Origin: CAZCGA01 sp964498075
Lineage (GTDB): Bacteria > Desulfobacterota > Binatia > HRBIN30
Length of the DNA stretch: 64,000 nt
Reading direction: 5' to 3'
Assembly: GCA_964498075.1 (NCBI GenBank)
Contig: CAZCGA010000010.1
Span: forward strand, 1-64,000
Shown here: piece by piece, positions 6,994-16,377 of the stretch
Layout of the letters: each line of letters opens with the position of its first letter
How positions within the stretch are numbered: position 1 is the first letter of the stretch
The notes under the pieces: model-generated
What the model was told of the DNA's origin: nothing
Database searches by the model: none
What the model saw: only the letters and a program-made list of their open reading frames with translations
Program-made: the position numbers and the translations under genes

Positions 6994-9684
6994 ATGCCGT
7001 CCGTTGACGAAAGCATACGACCTTTGTCGCTGAGAGGCCGTGTGCACGAACGTTTCGCTCACTTGGGACTAGCGGTCGCTGGTCTCGCTGCCTTCGTTTT
7101 GATTCGTCCCAACCTGCTCCTTCACGCGCAGGAGATCTGCGCCGGCGACGTCGACAACGATGGAGAGGTGACGCTGCTGGACGTCGACGCGTTGGTGCCG
7201 CTGCTCTTCGATCCGCCGGAGCTGGATGTGATGCAACGGGCCGATGCGAACGGCGATGGGATCCTGAGCCCAGCGGACATCACGAAGATCCTCGACACCC
7301 AGGGCCCGTGCGCTGGTGTGCCGACCAGAACGAGCACGTTGACGCCAGCTGGCACCCCGACGCCCACAGAGACACGGACGCCGACCGTGACCCCGACGTT
7401 CGGCTCACCGACTCCGACTCACACGCGCCGCCCCACGCCCACGGCGACGGCGACCTGCATCATCCAACCGGTGCAACTGGGGACGACCAACGGCGAGCTG
7501 ACCATGACGGATTGTCAGCGCACGTTTGTGGGGCAAGTCCGCTACACGGATGCCTACACCGTCGTCGGCACGCCGGGGCAGGCGATGACGATCAACGTGA
7601 CTGGTACGGCGGCGACCGGTCCCATCGATCCCTACGTGCGGGTGACCGATGCCGACGGCCAGTTCGGGCAGGTCGAGGGCCGCCCACCCGTCCAGTTCGT
7701 CGTGACCACCACCCAGCCGTACGAGATCCAAGTCGCCTCCCATCCCAACACATCGCAGCAGCTCGGCCCGTACCAGATGACCCTGACGTTGACTCCGTGT
7801 CCGGCGCCGGTGGTGCTGTCCGCGCCGTCGTCGGTGCGCAACGCGGTGCGGCTGGACGGGTCGGAATGTCCCGATCCGGGCGCTCCGTCCACGTTCAACC
7901 AGATCAGCCTCGCGGACGTCTACACGTTCACGGTGTCGCAAGTGCCGTTCAATGTGAACATCTTCATCGAACCGCAGAACCAGGACTCTGACATGGACCC
8001 GGCGTTCTCCGTCATCGGTCCGGATGGCTTCGAGGTGGTGACGCAAGACCAGGATGACGATGCACCGGGCGCCGTCGGGACGGAAGCCCAGGCGCGCTTT
8101 CTGGCCCTGCAGACCGGCACCTATACGGTCATCGTCACCGGCGGCGGCTGCAACCCGAGTAACCCGGATGCGGGCTGTGTGTACAACCTGCGGTTCACCG
8201 CCGGGGCGCCGGCGGCACGGTGCGTGACGAACTTGCCCAACATTCCGGCCACCAGTGTGCTGACGCTCGACAGTCGCATGCTGTCGGGCGACGTCGGTAC
8301 GACGCCCTGCGCCGCACCGTTGCCGATCCCGGGCACGAGCGATGACACGCCGGATCCCAGCAGCCCCGCCGAGCTCTACACGTTCACGGCGAGCGCCGGT
8401 GATGTGATCAGCGTGGAGATGGATTCGGAAGATGATGCGCACTTGTATCTCCTGGGGCCGGCACCGAGAAATGCGCTGGTGGCGCAAGACGACGACAGCG
8501 GCCCTCTGGGGGCGCGCGCGAACGCCCAACTGGCAGCGACCCTGGTGCAGCCGGGGACGTACACCATCGTGGCCGCAAACAACAACGTGCTGCAGCCGAC
8601 GACCGCAGATGGGCCGGCCGATACCGTGGAGTACTCGCTGATCGTGCAGAAGTGTCCGCTCGCCGGTGCCCTCAATCCGAGCAGGGGAACTGAAATTTCC
8701 AACAAGCCGTTCACCATCTTTGACTGCTTCGGCTTCGGTGGCGTTCCCTACCGATCCTACTCGTTCGTTGGCACCGCCGGACAGTTCGTCACCACCACGA
8801 TGCAGTCCACGTCGAGCGATGTCGATGCCTTCGTGAGCGTCCTCGCGCCGGACGGCAGCCGCGTGGACAACAACAACGACCTGTTCGATCCGCTGACGAC
8901 GGAGGCGCGGGCGAACCTCATCCTTCCCGTCGATGGCACGTACTACGTAGAGGTGTCGACGGATCCGGAGCAAGGTGACCGGACGGAGTTCCTGCCGCTG
9001 CCCTTCAGCGTATCGGCGCAGACGTGCACGACCAACCCCGCGCCTAGCGGCCAGTTCAGCGGTGCCTTTCAGGAATCGGACTGCGAGCTGACCACCGGTC
9101 AGAAGTACGATGTCTACACCTTCACCCCGTCGGTCACCCCGCGCGCCGGGACCATCGCGCCGCCGGACAACGGTTGCGTGGTGGCGTTGCTGGCGGAAGG
9201 GCCGCAGACGCCGGACGGCGGTTGCAGTACTGACCCAATCGACCTGCCGCTGCTCAGCACTCGCCGCTATGGCTTCATCATTGCCGGTAAGGAAGCGTCC
9301 ACCCGCGGCACGTACGGCACGGGGCTCAGCATCTGCGGACTAAAGACGGCCACTTACGGAAGCGTGGTCGCCGGCGTCCTGACGGATCAGAGCTGCGCGG
9401 TTGCCGACGGCGGCGTTGCCGATTTCGTCTTGCTGCGCGCGACCGCTAGTCTGCTGCGCTTTAACGACGACCTGTCGGGCGGGGTGACGGCGACCTTCCC
9501 CTTGCGCGGCGTGTTGACCGACGTGCTCGGTAGCGTCGGCGTCGGCGGCTCGTTCTCGGACTCGCCGGACACCATGTATCCCATCGGAAGCGACCTGGGC
9601 GCCCTGCTCCGGGTCCGCGGAGCCAACGCGTCGGATCGCGGGAGCTATACGCTGACGGTCGAATCGGCATCGTTCCGGCAGTAG
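6994..9684 (+). CDS. Secreted dockerin-like / PPC-repeat protein
   Basis: An 896-aa exported protein. Residues 22-46 form a hydrophobic signal segment ending HAQ. Residues 50-104 are a dockerin-like pair of calcium loops: DVDNDGEVTLLD (52-63) and DANGDGILSPAD (84-95). A short Thr-Pro linker (about 110-152) leads to at least five repeats of a beta-sandwich resembling bacterial pre-peptidase C-terminal (PPC) domains, each with a Y-x-F core and an ending like GTYTV or GTYYVEV, with paired cysteines between repeats. No catalytic domain is visible, so it is probably a structural or binding surface protein. It starts a four-gene block of exported proteins on the same strand. Substrate is unknown. 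Confidence 0.8.
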   Translation: MPSVDESIRPLSLRGRVHERFAHLGLAVAGLAAFVLIRPNLLLHAQEICAGDVDNDGEVTLLDVDALVPLLFDPPELDVMQRADANGDGILSPADITKILDTQGPCAGVPTRTSTLTPAGTPTPTETRTPTVTPTFGSPTPTHTRRPTPTATATCIIQPVQLGTTNGELTMTDCQRTFVGQVRYTDAYTVVGTPGQAMTINVTGTAATGPIDPYVRVTDADGQFGQVEGRPPVQFVVTTTQPYEIQVASHPNTSQQLGPYQMTLTLTPCPAPVVLSAPSSVRNAVRLDGSECPDPGAPSTFNQISLADVYTFTVSQVPFNVNIFIEPQNQDSDMDPAFSVIGPDGFEVVTQDQDDDAPGAVGTEAQARFLALQTGTYTVIVTGGGCNPSNPDAGCVYNLRFTAGAPAARCVTNLPNIPATSVLTLDSRMLSGDVGTTPCAAPLPIPGTSDDTPDPSSPAELYTFTASAGDVISVEMDSEDDAHLYLLGPAPRNALVAQDDDSGPLGARANAQLAATLVQPGTYTIVAANNNVLQPTTADGPADTVEYSLIVQKCPLAGALNPSRGTEISNKPFTIFDCFGFGGVPYRSYSFVGTAGQFVTTTMQSTSSDVDAFVSVLAPDGSRVDNNNDLFDPLTTEARANLILPVDGTYYVEVSTDPEQGDRTEFLPLPFSVSAQTCTTNPAPSGQFSGAFQESDCELTTGQKYDVYTFTPSVTPRAGTIAPPDNGCVVALLAEGPQTPDGGCSTDPIDLPLLSTRRYGFIIAGKEASTRGTYGTGLSICGLKTATYGSVVAGVLTDQSCAVADGGVADFVLLRATASLLRFNDDLSGGVTATFPLRGVLTDVLGSVGVGGSFSDSPDTMYPIGSDLGALLRVRGANASDRGSYTLTVESASFRQ

Positions 9685-9767
9685 GGACCGGCCGAATGGT
9701 CGGACTTTGACTTGACGCAGCTGGAGAGCGTGGTGTATGCGACACGCTGCTAGTACTCAGGAGGGCT

Positions 9768-12700
9768 GTGGTGCGGGAGTCGATCGTTGGGCCGTACGAG
9801 GTTTGGGTTTTCCCGCTGCCATCCCATGCACTCGCCCTGGCTGGATTGGCGCTGCTCCTCGCGGGCTGCGGCGGAGGCGGATCCGGCACGACGTCGAACG
9901 GTTCTCTCAATCTGCGGACAGCATGGGAGCGCGCCTCGGGCACCTCGGCGTCGCGGTTGCGGCGTAGTACTGAAACCAGTTCACAAGTTCCGCCGAGCGT
10001 CACCACCATCGAGGTTCGAGTCGACAATGGCGGCCGGCGCATCCGCACCTTCGTGCGGGCTCAGCCCAACGAAGTGGTGGAGATTGACCAGTTGCAGAGC
10101 GGTGAAGCGATCATCCAGGTGTTCGGCTACGACCTCTCGTTCCTTCCGCCATCGCCTTCGGATGAAACCATCCGCGGCTTTCTCGAACTGCGCGACCTAC
10201 CCCCGGCCTTCAAGAGCGTCCCTATCTCGGTTGCGATTCAGGCCGGGGAGGTGACCGACGCGTGCGCCGCACAGCCCCCCGGGTGTACGGCCGACGGTGC
10301 CGTGCAGTTGTCAGCCCAGCCGTTCGTCACCGACTTCGAGCCGCTGCCGGGCATGGCGAACGTGCCCCCGTCGGCCACGGTGTCGTTTGTGATCGCGACG
10401 GCCGTGGGCACGATCAGCGAACCGAGCATCAACATCACCATCGGGGGGCAGCGCGCCGTTCAAGATGGGGTCGAGCAGAGCGGAGCCAACTTAGTTGAAT
10501 GCGACGACTCCGGTGAGTCGAGCGACGTGCTGTGCCGGCTGAATTTTGAAAGCGACGTCGACCGTCAGCTGAGCGGGTTCCTGTTTGCCTACGACAGCCC
10601 GAATCCCTATCCCCAGAGCTCGCGAGTCGATGTCGTCGTGGGCGCGAGTAACGACGCGAGCCCGCCGCTCTCGTTCACCTTCCCCTATAGCTTCCTCACC
10701 GGCGTGGAGCCGACCGCGACACCGACGGAAGAAGTGCCGCCCTCCAACACGCCAACTGAAGTGCCGACGGTAACGCCCACCAACTTACCGACCGCGACGA
10801 ATACGCTGACGCTCACACCCACCGCCACGGCCACGCCAGTATCGACCGCGACGACAACCAACTCGCCGACGGTGACCGCAACTGAACAGGCGACCGAGAC
10901 ACCGACCGGCACAGAGGCTCCGACCGATACGCCGACCGAGGTGCCGACGGAGACGCCGACACCGACCGAAACAACCGCGCCCACCGCGACGGCAACAAGC
11001 TCCCCGGTGCCGGTCGATACCAGCACGCCCACCGAGACATCGACGCAGGCTCCCACACCCACGGCTACCGCGATGGCGACTGCAACTGCGTCACTGACCG
11101 CGACCGAGACGCTCGGGCCAACTGCGACGCCGACGGAGACGCCGGTCGAAGCGGCGACCGCAACCGCGACCGAGACGCCGGAAGCAGAAGCAACGGAGAC
11201 GGCGGAACCCACGGAAACGGAGACCGCGGAGGCAACTGCGACGCCGACGCCCACTGTGACCGTCGTGGTCGTGGAGACGCCCTCAGCAACCGCCACACCC
11301 TCCGAGATCGAAACACCTGTGGCAACCGCGACACCGACGGAGACGCCAACCGAGGCGGCGACCGAAACGCCGAGTGAGACACCTGGAGCGACCGAGACGG
11401 CGGAGCCCACAGAGACACCGTCTGAAACTGAAACCGCCGAGCCGACCGAGACGCCGACGCAGACGCCCGCGGAGGTGGAGACGCCCACAGCAACCGCAAC
11501 CCCGATGGCGGAGACGCCTTCCCCAACGACGACTCCCAGCGAGAGTGAAACACCGGGGGCGACAGCAACGCCGACGGAGACGCCAACCGAGGCGGCGACC
11601 GAAACGCCGAGTGAAACACCGGAAGCGACCGAGACGGCGGAGCCCACAGAGACGCCCACTGAAGTCGGAACCGCCGAGCCGACCGAGACGCCGACGGAGG
11701 TTGAAACCCCAACAGCCACCGCGACACTCACAGCCGAAGAAACGCCGCCACCGACGACGACTGCCACCGAGACGGAAACACCAGGGCCGACTGCAATCCC
11801 GACGGACACCCCGGAAGCAACCGAGACGGCGGAGGCGACGGAGACGCCGACTGAGACCCGAACCCCCGAGCCCACCGAAACCGCGACCGATACGCCCGAA
11901 CCGACGGCGACTGAGACGGCGACGGTGACACCGACGGAAACCGAGACCCCCGAGCCGAGTGAGACACCAACCGAGTCACCGACACCAACGCCGACCCCGA
12001 CGCCCACCGAGGTGGCCGGCTTGGCCTACATCTCCATCTCGGGGAGCAATGCGGTCACCGTGATCGATACGACCACTGCTGAGGTGGTGGACAGCGTGAC
12101 GATGCTGGGCAGCGGCTCGGCCGGCGTGGCGGTGAACCCGATGGGCACGCTCGTCTATGTGACAAACTTGTTCAGCAACTCCGTGTCGGTGATCGATGCT
12201 GTGACCAAGGAGGTCAGCGCGGTGATGTCCGCCAATCGGCCGTTTGGCGTGGCGGTGAATCCATTGACCCCGCGGCTGTACGTCGCCAATCAGTCGAGCA
12301 ACACCCTCTCGGTGATCGACACCGACACCAACGAGCTGCTGAAGACCCTGCAGGTGGGCAACGGACCCTCCGGCGTGGCGGTCAACCCGGCAGGGACGCG
12401 GGTCTACGTGACCAATCAGTTCAGCAACACCGTCTCGGTGATGGACACGTCGAACGACGAGGTCGTCGCCGTCGTTCCTGTCGGCAGCCAGCCGCTCGGC
12501 GTGGCAGTCGGTCCGTCGGGCCTGCAGATCTTTGTGACCGACGTGGCCAGTGATGGCGTATCGGTCATCGATGCCACGAACGTCGTCGCCGACACGATTG
12601 GAGTGGGTGATTTGCCGTTCGGCGTCGCAGTCAATCCGACGCAGCCACGCGTGTACGTGACCAACGCCGGCGACGACACAGTGTCCATCATCGATATGAC

Positions 12701-12917
12701 GGATCACTCGATCGCGACTGTCGACGTGGGCCACTTCCCGTACGGTGTCGACGTGAATCCTGCGGGGACCAAGGTCTTCGTGGCGAACTTCGTCAGCAAC
12801 TCCGTGGCAGTGATCGATACCACAAACCAAAACGCCGTGAGTTTTGTGCCGGTGGGTGTGCACCCGATCGCGTTCGGTCGCTTCATCGGTCCGGTGCCCC
12901 CCGGCGAGATTCAGTGA
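9768..12917 (+). CDS. Lipoprotein with Thr/Pro/Glu linker and YVTN beta-propeller
   Basis: A 1049-aa protein starting at GTG behind an AGGAGG ribosome site. The lipobox LLAGC gives a lipidated C34, followed by a Gly/Ser spacer. Residues ~70-310 form a beta-rich region of Ig-like character. Residues ~314-747 are a very long linker made of TPTE-type units. Residues 748-1049 hold seven YVTN-type repeats (for example LVYVTN, RLYVAN, RVYVTN, KVFVAN, each followed by VSVID or similar), enough for a closed seven-bladed propeller. The layout suggests a propeller held far from the outer membrane by a stalk. The gene just downstream encodes a TPR/beta-barrel protein that could handle its export. Confidence 0.85.
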   Translation: MVRESIVGPYEVWVFPLPSHALALAGLALLLAGCGGGGSGTTSNGSLNLRTAWERASGTSASRLRRSTETSSQVPPSVTTIEVRVDNGGRRIRTFVRAQPNEVVEIDQLQSGEAIIQVFGYDLSFLPPSPSDETIRGFLELRDLPPAFKSVPISVAIQAGEVTDACAAQPPGCTADGAVQLSAQPFVTDFEPLPGMANVPPSATVSFVIATAVGTISEPSINITIGGQRAVQDGVEQSGANLVECDDSGESSDVLCRLNFESDVDRQLSGFLFAYDSPNPYPQSSRVDVVVGASNDASPPLSFTFPYSFLTGVEPTATPTEEVPPSNTPTEVPTVTPTNLPTATNTLTLTPTATATPVSTATTTNSPTVTATEQATETPTGTEAPTDTPTEVPTETPTPTETTAPTATATSSPVPVDTSTPTETSTQAPTPTATAMATATASLTATETLGPTATPTETPVEAATATATETPEAEATETAEPTETETAEATATPTPTVTVVVVETPSATATPSEIETPVATATPTETPTEAATETPSETPGATETAEPTETPSETETAEPTETPTQTPAEVETPTATATPMAETPSPTTTPSESETPGATATPTETPTEAATETPSETPEATETAEPTETPTEVGTAEPTETPTEVETPTATATLTAEETPPPTTTATETETPGPTAIPTDTPEATETAEATETPTETRTPEPTETATDTPEPTATETATVTPTETETPEPSETPTESPTPTPTPTPTEVAGLAYISISGSNAVTVIDTTTAEVVDSVTMLGSGSAGVAVNPMGTLVYVTNLFSNSVSVIDAVTKEVSAVMSANRPFGVAVNPLTPRLYVANQSSNTLSVIDTDTNELLKTLQVGNGPSGVAVNPAGTRVYVTNQFSNTVSVMDTSNDEVVAVVPVGSQPLGVAVGPSGLQIFVTDVASDGVSVIDATNVVADTIGVGDLPFGVAVNPTQPRVYVTNAGDDTVSIIDMTDHSIATVDVGHFPYGVDVNPAGTKVFVANFVSNSVAVIDTTNQNAVSFVPVGVHPIAFGRFIGPVPPGEIQ
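10710..12010 (+). repeat. Low-complexity coding repeat (acidic Thr-Pro stalk)
   Basis: About 1.3 kb inside the lipoprotein gene built from degenerate units such as gagacgccgacc, encoding T, P, E and A almost exclusively. The units vary in length, so this is not an exact tandem repeat. The skew produces long open frames on the opposite strand that are not genes. Confidence 0.9.
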
Positions 12918-13017
12918 GGGGCTCGTGGACGAGGTCGTACGAGCCGCAGACGATGGAGAAGGTCACGCCTCGATATCCGTGACGGTTGGGCGTCGCGGCG
13001 GTGAGGGGGGTTGGAGC

Positions 13018-14586
13018 GTGGGGTTGGTTGATCGCAGAAGGATATGGCTCCTGTGCGCCGTGCTGGCGATCGTCCTCTTGGTGGGACGCGCCGATGCCAG
13101 TGTGCGCTCACAGGCACTGTATGCGCGTGGGCTGATCCCGTACCACAGCGAGCAATGGGAGCAAGCCTATCGCTGGTTCGACAAGGCGGTGCAAGCGGAC
13201 CACACCGATGCAGGGGCATTGCACTATCGCGGCTTGACACAAGCCCACCGCGGAGCGCTTGGCGCCGCGATTCAGGACATCGAAGCAGCGCTCAAGCTCA
13301 ATCCCACGCTGCCGCACGCGGCGCTGGATCTGGGTATCGCCTACTTCGATGCGGGGCAGTACCCGGCGGCGAAGACCTGGCTGGAACGCGCGCACCAGCA
13401 AATCAGCGATCGGTTTGCGGCGGCGTACTTCCTCGGCCTGACCCTGTATCGGCTGGGCGATGACGCGGCGGCAGTCAGCTCTCTGAACGAGGCGAAGGCC
13501 GATCCGGAGCTGCGACCGTCGGCGCAGTATTACGCCGGGCTGGCGCAGCTGCGCCAAGGCAACGCGGCGGCTGCACGAGCGGAGTTGGCGGAGACGGCGC
13601 ACGCGCGGCCGGATACCGAGGTGGGCAAGGCGGCGCAAAACTATGGTGCCGCGGTGCCCCCTGAGGCGATGGAAGGCAAGCCCGGCAAACCCTGGTCGGT
13701 GTACGGTGAGCTCGACTTCCAGTACGACACCAACGTCGTCATCGCGCCATCCGACTCACAGGTGAAGGCCGCCGACGGAATCAGCCACCAGGACGACGGC
13801 CGGGCGGTGATTGCTGCCGGGGGTGAGTACACGCTGCTGGATACCAACGTGGGATCGGTGCGTGCCGAGTACGACTTCTACCAGAGCGTGCACTTCAATC
13901 TGACCGAATTTGACCTGCAGGGACACCGCGGGCGCTTGGACTTCGCCTCGGCGGCGGGCCCGGTCAATTACGGCTTCTCCGGCGCCTACGACGTCTATTT
14001 GCTCAACTACCAGTCCTTTTACCATGCGCCCTTCGCGACCCCGTGGATCGCGCTCGCCGAGGGCTCGCGGGCTGCCACGCAGATCTACTACACCTTTCGC
14101 TATCGTGACTTCCTGCGGCCGCCTTACAACCACGCGCGCGACGACTTCAACCATGCCGTCGGTGTGCGGCAGTTCTTCTCCCTCGACCGTCCCGAGCGGT
14201 TGCTGAACCTCGGATACCAGTTCGACTTGGACGACGGGGTCAAGAATGATGCGGGGGCGCGCGACTTCGAATACCGCGGGCATCAGGTGGATGTGGGGCT
14301 GAGTTCGCCGTTGTTTGCGGGGACACACGCTCAGGCGGCGTATCTGTTTCGTCTGGAGGACTACCGGTTTCCCAACAGTCGCTCGGGTTGCGCGAACGTG
14401 ACCTGCAGCGCCTTCAACTTCCGTCGTCACGACGGTGAACACGAGTTCGTCGTGTCGCTCACTCATGCGCTGACGCAAGAGATCACGCTCGCCTTGGACT
14501 ACATCGGGGTGATCAACGGCTCGAATATTCCGGACTTCCAGTACGACCGCAACATCATTTCGGCCGGCGTGCGGGTCACGTTCTGA
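13018..14586 (+). CDS. TPR + outer-membrane beta-barrel protein (Slam-like layout)
   Basis: A 522-aa protein. I start at GTG 13018, which follows a GAGGGGGG ribosome site and directly opens a signal peptide (LLCAVLAIVLLVG). The longer open frame back to 12844 would overlap the lipoprotein gene. Residues ~25-230 are TPR helices (ALYARGLIPYH, ALHYRGLTQAHRGALGAAI, AALDLGIAYFDAGQYPAA, and so on). Residues ~235-522 alternate polar and aromatic residues as in a transmembrane barrel, and the protein ends in VRVTF, a typical terminal aromatic signal for BAM insertion. The TPR-then-barrel layout resembles surface lipoprotein assembly modulators (Slam). Its gene directly follows a lipoprotein gene, which fits, but the function is inferred. 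Confidence 0.75.
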   Translation: MGLVDRRRIWLLCAVLAIVLLVGRADASVRSQALYARGLIPYHSEQWEQAYRWFDKAVQADHTDAGALHYRGLTQAHRGALGAAIQDIEAALKLNPTLPHAALDLGIAYFDAGQYPAAKTWLERAHQQISDRFAAAYFLGLTLYRLGDDAAAVSSLNEAKADPELRPSAQYYAGLAQLRQGNAAAARAELAETAHARPDTEVGKAAQNYGAAVPPEAMEGKPGKPWSVYGELDFQYDTNVVIAPSDSQVKAADGISHQDDGRAVIAAGGEYTLLDTNVGSVRAEYDFYQSVHFNLTEFDLQGHRGRLDFASAAGPVNYGFSGAYDVYLLNYQSFYHAPFATPWIALAEGSRAATQIYYTFRYRDFLRPPYNHARDDFNHAVGVRQFFSLDRPERLLNLGYQFDLDDGVKNDAGARDFEYRGHQVDVGLSSPLFAGTHAQAAYLFRLEDYRFPNSRSGCANVTCSAFNFRRHDGEHEFVVSLTHALTQEITLALDYIGVINGSNIPDFQYDRNIISAGVRVTF

Positions 14587-14595
14587 GGCGCGGAC

Positions 14596-15489
14596 ATGAA
14601 GCCATCAGCGATTCGGAGAGTGGTGTGGGTTGTGGGTGCGGTGCTCCTCGCTGCCGCCGGCGCGCAAGCGCAATCGGAGGTGGGCACGGTCGCGGCGACG
14701 CTCGGTATGCTGCAGATCCAGCGCGGCGGTACGTGGCAAGATGCAACGCTCGGTGCGCCGGTGTTCGTCGGCGACCGGTTACGCACCGGGGGGACCGAGC
14801 AGGCCAAGATCGTCTTGCGCGATGATTCCGTGCTCGACTTGGCTCCCAACACCGAGCTGGTTCTGGAAACGCAAGTCTTCGATCCATCGGCGCATCGGTT
14901 TCAGTCGCTGCTGCGGCTCGCCAAAGGGAAGGTCCGCGCCTGGGTGAGCGAGTACTACCGCGAGCCGCGCGCCCGCTACGAAGTGGAAACGCCGACGGCG
15001 ATCGCCGGGGTGCGCGGCACTGAGTTCATTACGCTGTACAACAGCGCTAGCGAGGTCACCGAGATTGTCGGCATCACCGAGCAAGTGGAGGTCGCCGGCA
15101 AGCTGGCGATGATCGGCGGCGCCGTGCAGGTCGGCCCGCAACTGTTCACCCAGGTGCAAAAGGGACGTTTCCCGACGGTGCCGCAACGTCTCGACGATGC
15201 GCGCTTTCGCCAATACCTGGAAGGTCTGGAGATCATTGGCACCGGGCGCCGTGACAGTCTGCACGTGCAGCATCCCGCCGTCGCTGGCCGCCTCCTGTCG
15301 CCGCAGGATTTGCCGAAGCCGGCCGCCGCCCGCGTCAGCGCTGAGGGGCTTGTTGTTGGAAGGCCTCAGAAGTTCCTCGCGGAGCGGCTGTCGCTGGACG
15401 TCCGTACCAACACGCAGCCGCTCGGTGTCTTCCAGTCGACGCCGCCGGGGCAAGTACCGACTGGCGGTGTGAAGGTGCGTATCTTCTGA
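14596..15489 (+). CDS. FecR-domain periplasmic protein
   Basis: A 297-aa protein with a cleavable signal peptide (VVGAVLLAAAGAQAQ, about 10-25). It then has a FecR-type domain (~30-150): VGDRLRTGGTEQAKIVLRDD, SVLDLAPNTELVL, and the ending GVRGTEFI. Classical FecR proteins are anti-sigma sensors with a cytoplasmic helix. This one is fully exported and has no sigma-factor gene nearby, so it is more like stand-alone FecR-domain proteins of the envelope. Nine bases separate it from the beta-barrel gene, which suggests one operon with the upstream lipoprotein and barrel. The role in that set is unknown. Confidence 0.82.
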   Translation: MKPSAIRRVVWVVGAVLLAAAGAQAQSEVGTVAATLGMLQIQRGGTWQDATLGAPVFVGDRLRTGGTEQAKIVLRDDSVLDLAPNTELVLETQVFDPSAHRFQSLLRLAKGKVRAWVSEYYREPRARYEVETPTAIAGVRGTEFITLYNSASEVTEIVGITEQVEVAGKLAMIGGAVQVGPQLFTQVQKGRFPTVPQRLDDARFRQYLEGLEIIGTGRRDSLHVQHPAVAGRLLSPQDLPKPAAARVSAEGLVVGRPQKFLAERLSLDVRTNTQPLGVFQSTPPGQVPTGGVKVRIF

Positions 15490-15598
15490 GCGCCGCGCCA
15501 ACGGGGCCTTGCGGGCCTTGGGTTTTTGTGCAATGAACTTTGTCACTGGCGGATTGACGAAATCCGACGTGACGGGAAAGCGAGAGGGAGGTGACGTG

Positions 15599-15859
15599 AT
15601 GCGGTTTGGAAGGCGGACTCAGGTTGCGGCATGTCTTGTCAGCTTAGGGTTGCTCGCGGGCGTCACGGCCGGCTGCGCGGCCAAACCGACCGCGGCGCAG
15701 GAATCAATGGCTGCGAGGGTGGAAGCGGCTGCCAGCAAGGCGGAGATGGCCGCCAACAAGGCCGAAGCGGCGGCAAAGGGTGCGGCTGACGCGGCGGCCA
15801 GAGCCCAAGCGGCTGCTGATAAAGCCGAAGCGATGTTCCGAACAAAGTTGCACAAGTAG
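15599..15859 (+). CDS. Lpp-like alanine-zipper lipoprotein, copy 1
   Basis: An 86-aa lipoprotein starting at ATG behind GAGGGAGGTGA. The lipobox GVTAGC gives lipidated C26. The mature part is a pure alanine-rich heptad coiled coil (units like AASKAEMAANKAEA) and ends in lysine. The fold and the terminal Lys resemble Braun's lipoprotein Lpp, whose last Lys is joined to peptidoglycan; that such a link exists here is inferred. A longer in-frame start upstream is possible but would bury the signal peptide. A close paralogue follows 150 bp downstream. Confidence 0.85.
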   Translation: MRFGRRTQVAACLVSLGLLAGVTAGCAAKPTAAQESMAARVEAAASKAEMAANKAEAAAKGAADAAARAQAAADKAEAMFRTKLHK

Positions 15860-15980
15860 CAGACGGACCGGAGAGGCAATCGGAGCCCGGCCCGAGGGAG
15901 CTGCTCCGTATTGTGACTACAAAAGCCGCGTGGTGTGGTTCCGAGTCTTCAGCCGATCTGTAGCGCTCGGAGGAGGTATC

Positions 15981-16010
15981 ATGTGGCAACTTAGGGAGGT
16001 GACACGATGA
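15981..16010 (+). CDS. Possible nine-residue leader peptide (MWQLREVTR)
   Basis: ATG at 15981 follows a very strong ribosome site GGAGGAGG. It reads nine codons, and its TGA overlaps the ATG of the second lipoprotein (ATGA at 16007-16010). The lipoprotein has its own GGGAGGTGA inside this leader. The layout suggests translational coupling; it could instead be a chance remnant. Confidence 0.4.
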   Translation: MWQLREVTR

Positions 16011-16261
16011 AAATCGGAAGAATGACCAGAGCGTTTGCAGGAGTTGGTGGTGTGATGCTGTTGGCTGGCGTTACAGCGGGGTGTGGGCCGACGCAGGCAG
16101 AGAAGGACCTGACCGCGAGAATGGAGGCGGCCGCCAGCAAGACCGACATGGCTGCCAACAAGGCGGAGATGGCTGCTCGGAGCGCCTCCGAAGCGGCCCA
16201 GCGCGCTGAGGCTGCAGCCCAGAAGGCCGAGGCGATCTTTCAGAAGCACATGCGGAAGTAG
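16007..16261 (+). CDS. Lpp-like alanine-zipper lipoprotein, copy 2
   Basis: An 84-aa paralogue of the previous lipoprotein. The lipobox is the same (GVTAGC, C26), followed by a heptad coiled coil (AASKTDMAANKAEMAA) and a C-terminal lysine (FQKHMRK). The two genes are tandem duplicates that have diverged in the signal peptide and tail. A good Rho-independent terminator follows 30 bp after the stop, so this gene ends the exported-protein block. Probable role: abundant envelope spacer or tether between outer membrane and cell wall, by analogy to Lpp. Confidence 0.87.
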   Translation: MKIGRMTRAFAGVGGVMLLAGVTAGCGPTQAEKDLTARMEAAASKTDMAANKAEMAARSASEAAQRAEAAAQKAEAIFQKHMRK

Positions 16262-16291
16262 CCAATCGCGCGTCGCAACGGTTTGACGAAG

Positions 16292-16321
16292 AGGGCGATC
16301 CGCCGGGTCGCCCTTTCTTGT
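16292..16321 (+). terminator. Rho-independent terminator
   Basis: The stem AGGGCGA / TCGCCCT is separated by a 9-nt loop and followed by TTCTTG. It lies 30 bp after the second lipoprotein gene and between convergent genes. Confidence 0.75.
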
Positions 16322-16377
16322 CTCTGCGCTGTGGCCCTTGGCACCGGGTAGATCAGCAGCCCGCTCGGGCTGCAGAC

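Noticed and set aside
10685..12007. Open frame of 440 codons on the minus strand, all Val/Gly/Ser repeats
   Set aside because: It is the mirror of the Thr-Pro-Glu linker; skewed codon use removes stops on the other strand. No start context and no known protein of this composition.
10710..12010. Possible CRISPR-like repetition
   Set aside because: Units vary in length and sequence, there are no spacers, and the stretch is translated as a linker.
12844..13017. Longer N-terminus for the TPR/barrel gene
   Set aside because: Would overlap the lipoprotein gene and bury the signal peptide; the GTG at 13018 has a ribosome site.
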